Assembly (NCBI GenBank): GCA_938044045.1
Contig: CALIQN010000039.1
Span: 1-26,436, forward strand
Length of the DNA stretch: 26,436 bases
Origin: an uncultured Peptococcaceae bacterium
GTDB taxonomy: Bacteria > Bacillota > Peptococcia > Peptococcales > Peptococcaceae
Direction: 5' to 3'
Shown here: piece after piece, positions 16,754 to 23,617 of the stretch
Numbering within the stretch: position 1 is the first letter of the stretch
Layout: the number at the start of each line of letters is the position of its first letter
Made by a program: the position numbers and the translations under genes
Notes under the pieces: generated by a model
Databases searched by the model: none
Told to the model about the DNA's origin: nothing
What the model saw: the letters and a program-made list of their open reading frames with translations, nothing else

Positions 16754-16903
16754 GCAGAATCATCAGAGGTTGCAAGTGTAAAGAGTAACTAGAAAGTGAA
16801 AGGTGCATTTGCCGAAGTCAAATTTGGCTGGGCTTGTATTTAATAGGTACAAGACTGTTGATTAAAGGTTGCCCAATCTTTAGTCAAGGTGCTGATGTTT
16901 CGC
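16754..16903 (+). ncRNA. Lysine riboswitch (L box) aptamer
   Basis: Senses free lysine and controls the following lysine genes. The conserved core is recognisable: AGAGGTTGC, GAGTA with GAAAGG (loop E type), GCCGAAG, GGCTGG and AAGGTGCTGATG. Pairings visible: P1 core 16761-16766 with 16892-16897, extendable outward with one mismatch and one bulge; P2 16772-16780 with 16804-16812; P2b only 3 bp (16788-16790 with 16795-16797, loop AGAA); P3 only 5 bp (16816-16820 with 16825-16829, loop AATT); P4 16833-16838 with 16848-16853; P5 16858-16867 with 16878-16887. The P2b and P3 arms are much shorter than in the Bacillus subtilis lysC riboswitch. Placement before lysA-ddh supports the call. Confidence 0.92.
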
Positions 16904-16957
16904 GGGCAAAAAGTAACTATCTCTGGTGCTATGAGTAAGCTTTTTGCTCATGGCATC
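16894..16957 (+). promoter_or_regulatory. Antiterminator of the lysine riboswitch
   Basis: GGGCAAAAAG (16904-16913) pairs over 10 bp with 16940-16949, and GATGTT (16894-16899) pairs over 6 bp with GGCATC (16952-16957). The second helix uses the 3' strand of aptamer P1 and the 3' arm of the terminator, so it excludes both. Lysine binding would hold P1 and free the terminator, giving OFF control by lysine. Confidence 0.7.
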
Positions 16958-16967
16958 TTTTTATTTT
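16925..16967 (+). terminator. Riboswitch-controlled transcription terminator
   Basis: An 11-bp stem (16925-16935 with 16947-16957, two G-U pairs) is followed by TTTTTATTTT. It lies between the aptamer and the lysA ribosome site and competes with the antiterminator. Confidence 0.85.
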
Positions 16968-16980
16968 AGGAGGTAATGAA

Positions 16981-18276
16981 GTGAAATTAGCAAGTCATAT
17001 GATAAATAGTGAAGGAATCTTGGCCATATCTGAAGTTAGGGTCACTGATTTAGCCAAAGAATATGGCACGCCATTGTATGTATACGATGAGTCTTTATTA
17101 AAAGATACCGCTCTATCTTTTCTTCATGCATTTCAGAGTAATATCTTTAAAACAAGGATTATTTATGCTTCTAAAGCAAGTTCATTTATTGCTTTGCTGC
17201 AGTTATATCAAAAACTAGGTTTATCTATTGACGTGGTCTCTGAAGGAGAACTTTATACGGCGTTGAAGGCAGGGGTTTGTCCTGATAATATAATTTTTCA
17301 TGGCAATAACAAACTTGATGAAGAGTTAGAGATGGCGATAGACTCTGGTGTTGCAACAATTGTGTTAGATAATTTTGACGAAGCGAAACGTTTGTCTAAA
17401 ATTTTAGAAGAAAAAAATCGGGTTGTATCAGTACTATTACGTGTCAATCCTGGTGTAGAGGCACATACACATGATTATATTAAAACAGCAACGAGTGATT
17501 CTAAGTTTGGTATTGGAATAAAAAATGGTGCTGCACTTGATATTTTAAAAGCAATTCATCAATTACCATTTCTTCAACTAAAAGGGATTCACTCACATAT
17601 AGGTTCACAAATTTTTTCAAGTCAGTCATTTATTGAGGCTAGTAAGATATTGTTAGATTTTATTGAAATTTGTAAAGATAATGACCTAGATATTTCTATA
17701 TTAAACCTAGGCGGAGGCTTTGGTGTTTACTACACAGAAGAAGATACACCTTTTGATATACCAGAATTTCTTAAAAAATTAAGCGCTATCTTAGAGGAAG
17801 AGCTTAGTATACGAAAATTAAAACTCGAAGAAGTATGGTTAGAACCTGGAAGAAGTCTCGTGAATGAAAGTGGCACAACACTTTACGAAATTGGTGACAT
17901 TAAGAAAATAGATAATGAGGCAAATTATGCCTTTATCAATGGAGGGATGGGAGATAACCTTAGAGTCAGTCTTTATGGTGCAAAGTATGAGGCTGTAATA
18001 GCGAATCGATTAAATGAAGCATCTCAAGCATTGTGGAGAGTGGCAGGAAAATATTGTGAGAGTGGGGATGTTTTATTGAGAGATATCCCTTTAGCAAATC
18101 CTCAAAAAAGAGATATCCTTGCTGTACTTAGGACTGGAGCATATACTTTTAGTATGTTTTCTAATTACAATCGACTAAGACGACCTGCTGTTGTTTTTGT
18201 GTCTAATGGAGTCTCAAGATTAGTAGTAAAAAGAGAAAGTTTAGATGATTTAATTGCTTTAGATATGGAGGAATAG
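16981..18276 (+). CDS. lysA: Diaminopimelate decarboxylase
   Basis: PLP-dependent enzyme that decarboxylates meso-2,6-diaminopimelate to L-lysine, the last step of lysine synthesis. It has 431 residues. The PLP lysine is Lys65 in IIYASKASS. The barrel motifs HSHIGSQ (204-210), NLGGGFG (242-248) and EPGRSLV (288-294) are present, as are the substrate-side CESGD (359-363) in the C-terminal domain and the late TGAYTFSMFSNYN. The GTG start follows AGGAGG with six bases between. It is the first gene after the lysine riboswitch, so lysine should lower its transcription. ddh follows after three bases, and GGAGGA at the end of lysA serves as its ribosome site. Confidence 0.97.
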   Translation: MKLASHMINSEGILAISEVRVTDLAKEYGTPLYVYDESLLKDTALSFLHAFQSNIFKTRIIYASKASSFIALLQLYQKLGLSIDVVSEGELYTALKAGVCPDNIIFHGNNKLDEELEMAIDSGVATIVLDNFDEAKRLSKILEEKNRVVSVLLRVNPGVEAHTHDYIKTATSDSKFGIGIKNGAALDILKAIHQLPFLQLKGIHSHIGSQIFSSQSFIEASKILLDFIEICKDNDLDISILNLGGGFGVYYTEEDTPFDIPEFLKKLSAILEEELSIRKLKLEEVWLEPGRSLVNESGTTLYEIGDIKKIDNEANYAFINGGMGDNLRVSLYGAKYEAVIANRLNEASQALWRVAGKYCESGDVLLRDIPLANPQKRDILAVLRTGAYTFSMFSNYNRLRRPAVVFVSNGVSRLVVKRESLDDLIALDMEE

Positions 18277-18279
18277 ATA

Positions 18280-19242
18280 ATGATTAAAATAGCAATAGTA
18301 GGTTATGGCAATTTAGGTAGAGGTGTTGAGCAAGCGCTATCTTTTCAAAAGGATATGACTTGTGTTGGTATTTTCACAAGAAGAGAGCCTAGTACAATCA
18401 AGGCAAAAAATCCAGTATATCATATAGATGATATTACAAATCATGAGATAGATGTTGCAATTTTGTGTGGCGGCTCTGCAACAGATCTTATGCACCAAGG
18501 ACCTGAAATTCTTTCCAATTTTAATGTGGTAGATAGTTTTGATACCCATGCGAAGATACCAGAACACTATAAAAATATGGAAGAAGTGGCACTTCACCAT
18601 GATAAATTAGCAATGATTTCTACAGGATGGGATCCTGGATTATTTTCTATTATGAGACTTTTGAGCACTGCAATTTTACCTCAAGGGAAATATACAACTT
18701 TTTGGGGACGTGGTGTGAGCCAAGGTCATTCTGATGCAGTAAGACGTATAGAAGGGGTTAAAAATGCTGTTCAGTATACCATTCCAAGAGAAGAAGCTGT
18801 AAAATCAGTATTATCAGGTGATGATAAGGATCTAGGTACTCGAGATAAGCATTTAAGACAGTGTTATGTTGTTAAAGAAGAATGGGCTGAAGAGGAAAGT
18901 ATTAGAGAGCAAATTGTAAATATGCCACATTATTTTGCTGATTATGATACGATTGTTGAGTTTATTGATGAAGAAACATTTTTAAAAGAGCATAATACTA
19001 TGCCACATGGCGGTCGTGTGATTCATCGAGCAAATACATCTCCTAATACTTCACAGACTATGCAATTTATGTTGGATTTAGATAGCAATCCAGAGTTTAC
19101 GGCTTCTGTGAATGTTGCTTGTGCAAGGGCAGTATATCGCGCTTATAATGAAGGACAACGTGGTGTGGTCACAATGTTTGAAGTCCCATTAGCTTATTTA
19201 TCTAGTAAATCAATGATGCAACTAAGAGAAGAACTACTTTAA
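18280..19242 (+). CDS. ddh: meso-Diaminopimelate dehydrogenase
   Basis: NADPH-dependent enzyme that reductively aminates L-tetrahydrodipicolinate to meso-DAP in one step, bypassing the succinyl and acetyl branches. It has 320 residues, normal for the family. The N-terminal Rossmann fold has GYGNLGRG at 8-15, and the family motifs GWDPGLFSIMRLL, FWGRGVSQGHSDAVRRI and MPHGGRVIHRANTSP follow. It lies three bases after lysA, so the operon encodes the final two steps to lysine, and its product also supplies cell-wall precursor. This suggests DAP-type peptidoglycan but does not prove it. Control should be through the same lysine riboswitch. Confidence 0.97.
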   Translation: MIKIAIVGYGNLGRGVEQALSFQKDMTCVGIFTRREPSTIKAKNPVYHIDDITNHEIDVAILCGGSATDLMHQGPEILSNFNVVDSFDTHAKIPEHYKNMEEVALHHDKLAMISTGWDPGLFSIMRLLSTAILPQGKYTTFWGRGVSQGHSDAVRRIEGVKNAVQYTIPREEAVKSVLSGDDKDLGTRDKHLRQCYVVKEEWAEEESIREQIVNMPHYFADYDTIVEFIDEETFLKEHNTMPHGGRVIHRANTSPNTSQTMQFMLDLDSNPEFTASVNVACARAVYRAYNEGQRGVVTMFEVPLAYLSSKSMMQLREELL

Positions 19243-19255
19243 GGGGATGTTTTAG

Positions 19256-19714
19256 ATGCGCAGAAAAGATAGAGAAATGGATGAAAATTTTGCAATAGAG
19301 TTACTTGATACTTGTGATTATATGACGATGTCAATGGTAGATGAAGTTGGAGAAGCTTATGCTGTTCCATTATCTATGGCAAGATTGGATGATAAATTAT
19401 ACTTTCATTGTGCACTATCAGGTAAAAAAATTGATTGTCTTAGGAAAAATCCTAAAGTCCATATTACAGCAACAAGAGATTTACATTTGGTGCCTGAAAA
19501 ATTTACGACAGAATTTGCTTCTGTATTTGTTGAGGGGCAAGCTAAAGAATTAGTGGATGATACAGACAAAATACTAGGCTTACGTTTAATTTGTGAGCGC
19601 TATGCTAAAGAAAATATGTCAGAATTTGATCAAGCCATTCAACGGAGTCTAGATAGAACAGGTGTTTGGGTAGTAGAGATTTTAAATCTAACAAGCAAAC
19701 GAAAGAAATATTAA
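19256..19714 (+). CDS. Pyridoxamine 5'-phosphate oxidase-like FMN-binding protein (NimA/HugZ-type)
   Basis: A 152-residue split-barrel flavoprotein of unknown substrate. Family marks include the N-terminal LLDTCDYMTMSMVDEVGEAYAVPLSM strand pattern (written here across about residues 18-42), YFHCALSGKKIDCLRKNPKV with its likely FMN or haem-side histidine, and a central VFVEGQAKEL strand. Similar proteins are annotated as nitroimidazole reductases or general flavin reductases, but sequence alone does not settle activity. The ATG at 19256 follows AAGGGGA. It is the third gene behind the lysine riboswitch, 13 bases after ddh, and is followed at once by a terminator, so it belongs to the lysine operon although no lysine role is known for the family. 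Confidence 0.85.
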   Translation: MRRKDREMDENFAIELLDTCDYMTMSMVDEVGEAYAVPLSMARLDDKLYFHCALSGKKIDCLRKNPKVHITATRDLHLVPEKFTTEFASVFVEGQAKELVDDTDKILGLRLICERYAKENMSEFDQAIQRSLDRTGVWVVEILNLTSKRKKY

Positions 19715-19715
19715 T

Positions 19716-19755
19716 AAAAAGCTAATCCTTTAATAGATTAAAGGATTAGCTTTTT
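19716..19755 (+). terminator. Terminator of the lysine operon
   Basis: A perfect inverted repeat of 19 bp per arm (19716-19734 and 19737-19755) has only AG at its centre, so in RNA the innermost pairs open to form the loop. It ends in five T on the plus strand and starts with five A, so it may also act on the minus strand. Confidence 0.88.
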
Positions 19756-20007
19756 ATATGATGTTTTTATTTGGTTAATCCATCAATAAAGTTAATTTTT
19801 AGTAGATTTTTTCTAAAAATTTGGGTAAGTAAAAGGAAGTGATTTCTTAAGGTAGTATTTTTTATTGTACATAGATAAAGAAAAATAGGCTTTTAAACTA
19901 TTGGAGAGGGGAACTTGAATAAAAAATAGATTATATATTTGTATAGAAGATAAAAGGATATGTTTTGTGAAATCATTGAAGTAGCATTAGAGATTTGAAA
20001 GGGATGT
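19756..20007. other. AT-rich intergenic region before the metallophosphoesterase-ridA-cyd operon
   Basis: No gene of convincing length is seen on either strand. A weak promoter-like pair, TTGTGA (19965-19970) and TAGAGA (19988-19993) with a 17-base spacer, lies just before the ribosome site. TTGTGAAAT (19965-19973) also resembles one half of a Rex operator, but the other half is not conserved. Confidence 0.4.
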
Positions 20008-20757
20008 ATGATGAATATATGGGCTATTGGAGACTTACATTTATCCATTGGCTTGTCAAATAAGTGTGTGAAAGAAATGAGTGATTTTGGCGAAGCATGG
20101 CATGACCATGCTACTAAAATAGAGGTTAATTGGAGAAAATTTATCGCTCAAGATGATCTGGTCTTAGTACCAGGAGATTTATGTTGGGCAAATCGATTTG
20201 AAGATGCATTTCCAGCATTGAAGTGGTTAGCCACCTTACCAGGAAAAAAAGTTCTTATTAAAGGGAATCATGATAATTGGTGGGTGGGAAATGAGCGTTT
20301 GCAAAAGCACTTGCCAGAAGGCGTCTATGCAATTAGAAATAATGCACTTATGGTAGGTGATATTTATTTGGCAGGATCAAAAGGTTGGACTTATGCCATT
20401 AACGAAGATAAAGAACATCGAGATAGAATGCTATTGCGAGAATATAGAAGGATGAGGGTATCGCTTGATGCTTGGCCGAAAGAAGGAGGGAAATTAAGGA
20501 TTTTGATGACACATTATCCCCCATTTGATCATAGTGTAAGTGATAAAAGATTTTTAGATCTATTGGACGAGTATAGTGTTGATATTTGTATATTTGGACA
20601 TTTACATGGTGGAGATGCAACATTATTTAAAAATTTTTCATATAACCGTAAAAAACTTATTCTTGTTTCAGCGGATAAGCTTGATTTTTCTCCACTTAAG
20701 CTTTATAGTTTAGAAAGTAATAGTGACACAGTAAGGTATATTAGCATTAATACGTAA
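20008..20757 (+). CDS. Metallophosphoesterase (calcineurin-like)
   Basis: A 249-residue two-metal phosphoesterase of unknown substrate. The metal motifs are complete: IGDLHLS, PGDLCWA, IKGNHDNWW, MTHYPPF and FGHLHGG. It is a soluble protein with no signal peptide. The pattern resembles bacterial proteins annotated only as metallophosphoesterase, with no sequence link to SbcD beyond the shared fold. Tandem ATG codons at 20008 and 20011 are both possible; AAAGGGA lies about five bases before the first and eight before the second. ridA follows after 13 bases, with AAGGAGGG as its ribosome site, so this gene probably leads the operon that continues into cydABDC. Confidence 0.9.
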   Translation: MMNIWAIGDLHLSIGLSNKCVKEMSDFGEAWHDHATKIEVNWRKFIAQDDLVLVPGDLCWANRFEDAFPALKWLATLPGKKVLIKGNHDNWWVGNERLQKHLPEGVYAIRNNALMVGDIYLAGSKGWTYAINEDKEHRDRMLLREYRRMRVSLDAWPKEGGKLRILMTHYPPFDHSVSDKRFLDLLDEYSVDICIFGHLHGGDATLFKNFSYNRKKLILVSADKLDFSPLKLYSLESNSDTVRYISINT

Positions 20758-20770
20758 AGGAGGGAAAAAG

Positions 20771-21151
20771 ATGGCAAAAAGAAAGATTCAAACACAGAAT
20801 GCACCAAAGGCACTAGGTCCATACTCACAGGCGATAGAGACAGAAGGAAAGATGCTTTTTGTTTCTGGACAAATACCACTAACGAGTTCGGGAGAATTTG
20901 TTGGTGACAGTATCCAAGTACAAACAAAACAGTGTATGGAAAATATTAAGGCGATTTTGGTAGAGTCAGGATATGATTTTTCTCATGTTGTTAAGGTAGG
21001 AATCTTCTTAACAGACCTAGCGAATTTTGATGAGGTCAATGCTATTTATGCTACTTATTTTGAGGAAAATCCTCCTGCTAGAGTATGTTATGAGGTAGCA
21101 GGTTTACCTAAGGGTGTTTCTATTGAGATTGATGCTATAGCAGTTAAATGA
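20771..21151 (+). CDS. ridA: RidA-family enamine/imine deaminase
   Basis: Hydrolyses reactive 2-aminoacrylate and related enamines formed by PLP enzymes, releasing ammonia and a keto acid. It has 126 residues and forms trimers in the family. Family motifs are GPYSQAI (16-22), FVSGQIPL (30-37), the catalytic arginine Arg104 in PPARVCYEV, and the late LPKGVSIEIDAIA with Glu119. It sits between the metallophosphoesterase and cydA, with 25 bases to cydA, so readthrough is likely. No biochemical link to bd oxidase is evident, and co-transcription may be incidental. Confidence 0.94.
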   Translation: MAKRKIQTQNAPKALGPYSQAIETEGKMLFVSGQIPLTSSGEFVGDSIQVQTKQCMENIKAILVESGYDFSHVVKVGIFLTDLANFDEVNAIYATYFEENPPARVCYEVAGLPKGVSIEIDAIAVK

Positions 21152-21176
21152 GTGAAAAAAGAAAGGAAGGTGTTTT

Positions 21177-22556
21177 ATGTTTGAGGTTTTAGAGTTAGCA
21201 AGATGGCAATTTGCTATAACAACTGTATATCATTTTTTATTTGTACCATTGACTTTAGGACTTTCTATCGTTACCGCAATTATTCAGACTAAATATTATC
21301 GCACTAACGATGAAAAATATAAGAAAATGGCAAAGTTTTGGGGGAAATTATTTCTCATTAACTTTAGTATAGGGGTGGCAACAGGACTTGTTCAAGAATT
21401 TCAATTTGGGATGAACTGGTCAGAGTATGCACGTTTTATGGGTGATATTTTTGGAGCCCCTCTTGCTATTGAAGCTTTAGCAGCATTTTTTATTGAATCT
21501 ACTTTTATTGGTGTATGGATTTTTGGCTGGGACAGAATAAATAAAGGTGTCCACTTACTTAGTATTTGGTTAGTAGCATTTGCATCTAATTTATCTGCTT
21601 TTTGGATTTTAGTAGCCAATTCGTTCATGCAAAATCCTGTTGGTTATACCATTAATAATGGTAGAGCAGAAATGCAAGATTTTCTAGCAATTATTACTAA
21701 TCCTTATTTTCTTCATCAGTATCCTCATGTCGTGACTGGAGGACTCGCAACAGCAGGATTTTTTGTAATGGGGATTAGTGCGTATCATCTTGCACGAAAG
21801 CAAAATGTTGAGATGATGAAATCTTCTCTTAAACTTGGTGCAGTGGTTGCTTTAATTGCTTCTTTGGCAGTTGCAGGTGTTGGACACGCTACAGCACAGT
21901 ATCTTTATAAAGAAAAACCTATGAAACTTGCTGCGATGGAGGCACATTGGGAGACAGATAATAATGTGCCTTTAACTTTATTTGCCAGTATTGATACAGA
22001 AAAAGAAAAAAATAATATGAGTATTGGCATTCCATCATTATTAAGCTTTATGGCAACCAATGATCCAAGTGCTGAGGTTAAAGGTTTGGTTGATTTGCAA
22101 AAAGAATATGAGGCACTTTATGGTGAAGGTAACTATATTCCTGATGTTAAGACGATGTATTGGAGCTTTAGAGCCATGGTAGCCTCAGGGTCTTTGATGG
22201 TATTATTGGCGCTATGTGCAGTAATATTGGCATTGAAAAAGAAATTGGATGGTAAATTGGCAAAATTATTGTTTAAAATATTACCTATTGCCATACTTTT
22301 ACCATTTATAGCAAATAGCTTTGGTTGGATATTGACTGAAACAGGTCGTCAACCTTGGCTAGTATATGGCTTACAAAAAACGGCTGATGGCGTATCGACA
22401 GTTGTACCATATAGTAGTGTGATGATTACTTTAATTGGCTTTACTGTGTTGTATTTCATTTTAGCTGTTGTGGAAGTAGGCTTAATGTTTAAGTATGCTA
22501 AACAAGTTGAACCTACTGAACCAAAAACAGGAGAGGAGGGCTCACTATGGGTATAG
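21177..22556 (+). CDS. cydA: Cytochrome bd quinol oxidase subunit I
   Basis: Membrane subunit carrying haems b558, b595 and d; oxidises quinol and reduces oxygen to water. It has 459 residues and many membrane helices. Key residues are seen: His19 (haem b595/d side), Glu99 and Glu107, His184 as a likely haem b558 ligand (His186 in E. coli), a likely axial Met334 in YWSFRAMV, the quinol-loop KPMKLAAMEA with Lys250/Glu255, and TETGRQPW with Glu388/Arg391. The loop is of the short type, without the long insertion of the E. coli form. The ATG at 21177 follows AAGGAAGG. Its last ten bases overlap cydB, so the subunits are coupled. Confidence 0.97.
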   Translation: MFEVLELARWQFAITTVYHFLFVPLTLGLSIVTAIIQTKYYRTNDEKYKKMAKFWGKLFLINFSIGVATGLVQEFQFGMNWSEYARFMGDIFGAPLAIEALAAFFIESTFIGVWIFGWDRINKGVHLLSIWLVAFASNLSAFWILVANSFMQNPVGYTINNGRAEMQDFLAIITNPYFLHQYPHVVTGGLATAGFFVMGISAYHLARKQNVEMMKSSLKLGAVVALIASLAVAGVGHATAQYLYKEKPMKLAAMEAHWETDNNVPLTLFASIDTEKEKNNMSIGIPSLLSFMATNDPSAEVKGLVDLQKEYEALYGEGNYIPDVKTMYWSFRAMVASGSLMVLLALCAVILALKKKLDGKLAKLLFKILPIAILLPFIANSFGWILTETGRQPWLVYGLQKTADGVSTVVPYSSVMITLIGFTVLYFILAVVEVGLMFKYAKQVEPTEPKTGEEGSLWV

Positions 22557-23560
22557 ATTTAAATACAATATGGTTTATTCTTATTACCATTTTGTTCACT
22601 GGTTTTTTCTTTTTAGAAGGTTTTGACTATGGTGTAGGCAGTTTAATACCAATAATTGGTAAGACAGATGATGAGAAAAGAATTATTTTAAATACGATTG
22701 GACCACACTGGGATGGTAATGAAGTTTGGATGATAACAGCTGGTGGAGCTTTATTCGCAGCCTTTCCTCATGTTTATGCGACAATGTTTAGTGGATTTTA
22801 TTTAGCACTGTTTTGTATTTTAGTGGCTTTAATTGTAAGGGCAGTTGGTATTGACTATCGTAGCAAGCGTGCTTCAGCTACATGGCGTAAAACTTGGGAT
22901 ATTGCCATAGCAATAGTCTCTATTTTAGCTGCTGTACTTTGGGGTGTTGCAGTAGGTAACCTAGTAACTGGTGTACCAATTGATGAAAACATGCAATATG
23001 CAGGAAGCTTTTTTACACTTTTGACGCCTTTTACGCTATTAACTGGTGTTATGTTTGGTTTGTTATTTTTGTATCATGGTGCGGTTTTCTTGCAATTAAA
23101 GGTTGGCGAAGAGAATTTACTTGATAAGATTAATCGTTTGGCGCCAAAGCTTGGTGTGAGCATGATTGTAGTAACAGTTATTTGGGTCATCTTTGCATTT
23201 TTGACCACAGGATTATTTGATAAATCAATTAATTTCTTCCTTTGTGGCTTAACTGCTGTTACAATGATTTTATCAGTATTTCTTGGAATAAAGAAAAAAT
23301 TTGGATGGAGTTTCTTAATGATAGGATTGGCAATTGCTTTTGCAACTTTTGCAGTTTTTATTAGCCTATTCCCGAATATTATGATATCTACTCTAGATCC
23401 AAGCTATAGTTTAACAATTTATAATGCATCTTCATCTGCTTACACATTGAGATTGATGACAATAATAGCATTTACCTTGGTACCTGTTGTTCTGGCTTAC
23501 CAAGCGTGGAGCTTTTATATCTATCGTAAGCGTGTTACTAAAGAGACAATTCATTATTAA
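22547..23560 (+). CDS. cydB: Cytochrome bd quinol oxidase subunit II
   Basis: Partner subunit of CydA with about eight to nine membrane helices and no catalytic haem of its own. It has 337 residues. The N-terminal family signature is present, TGFFFLEGFDYGVG followed by GPHWDGNEVWMITAGGALFAAFP, with the conserved His/Asp/Trp cluster thought to lie near a proton path. The ATG at 22547 is inside the end of cydA, behind GGAGAGGAGG. A hairpin terminator follows 12 bases after the stop and precedes cydD. Confidence 0.97.
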   Translation: MGIDLNTIWFILITILFTGFFFLEGFDYGVGSLIPIIGKTDDEKRIILNTIGPHWDGNEVWMITAGGALFAAFPHVYATMFSGFYLALFCILVALIVRAVGIDYRSKRASATWRKTWDIAIAIVSILAAVLWGVAVGNLVTGVPIDENMQYAGSFFTLLTPFTLLTGVMFGLLFLYHGAVFLQLKVGEENLLDKINRLAPKLGVSMIVVTVIWVIFAFLTTGLFDKSINFFLCGLTAVTMILSVFLGIKKKFGWSFLMIGLAIAFATFAVFISLFPNIMISTLDPSYSLTIYNASSSAYTLRLMTIIAFTLVPVVLAYQAWSFYIYRKRVTKETIHY

Positions 23561-23572
23561 TTGAGACATAAC

Positions 23573-23605
23573 AAGGGGCTACTGAGTATTCAGTAGTCCT
23601 TTTTT
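23573..23605 (+). terminator. Hairpin terminator or attenuator between cydB and cydD
   Basis: A 13-bp stem (23573-23585 with 23590-23602, two G-U pairs) has a GTAT loop, and its arm runs into TTTTTT (23600-23605). The cydD ribosome site TTAGGAG starts straight after it. It may end most cydAB transcripts and let some read into cydDC. Confidence 0.8.
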
Positions 23606-23617
23606 AGGAGAGTTTAT

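Noticed and set aside
19716..19755. 19-bp-per-arm inverted repeat sharing AAAAAGCTA with the repeat at 4799
   Set aside because: The shared part is the common A-tract and AGCTT-type terminator base. The stems otherwise differ, so they are not copies of one element.
19756..20007. Possible small gene or RNA in the gap before the metallophosphoesterase
   Set aside because: Only very short frames are present, and no stable hairpin or conserved RNA motif was recognised by eye.
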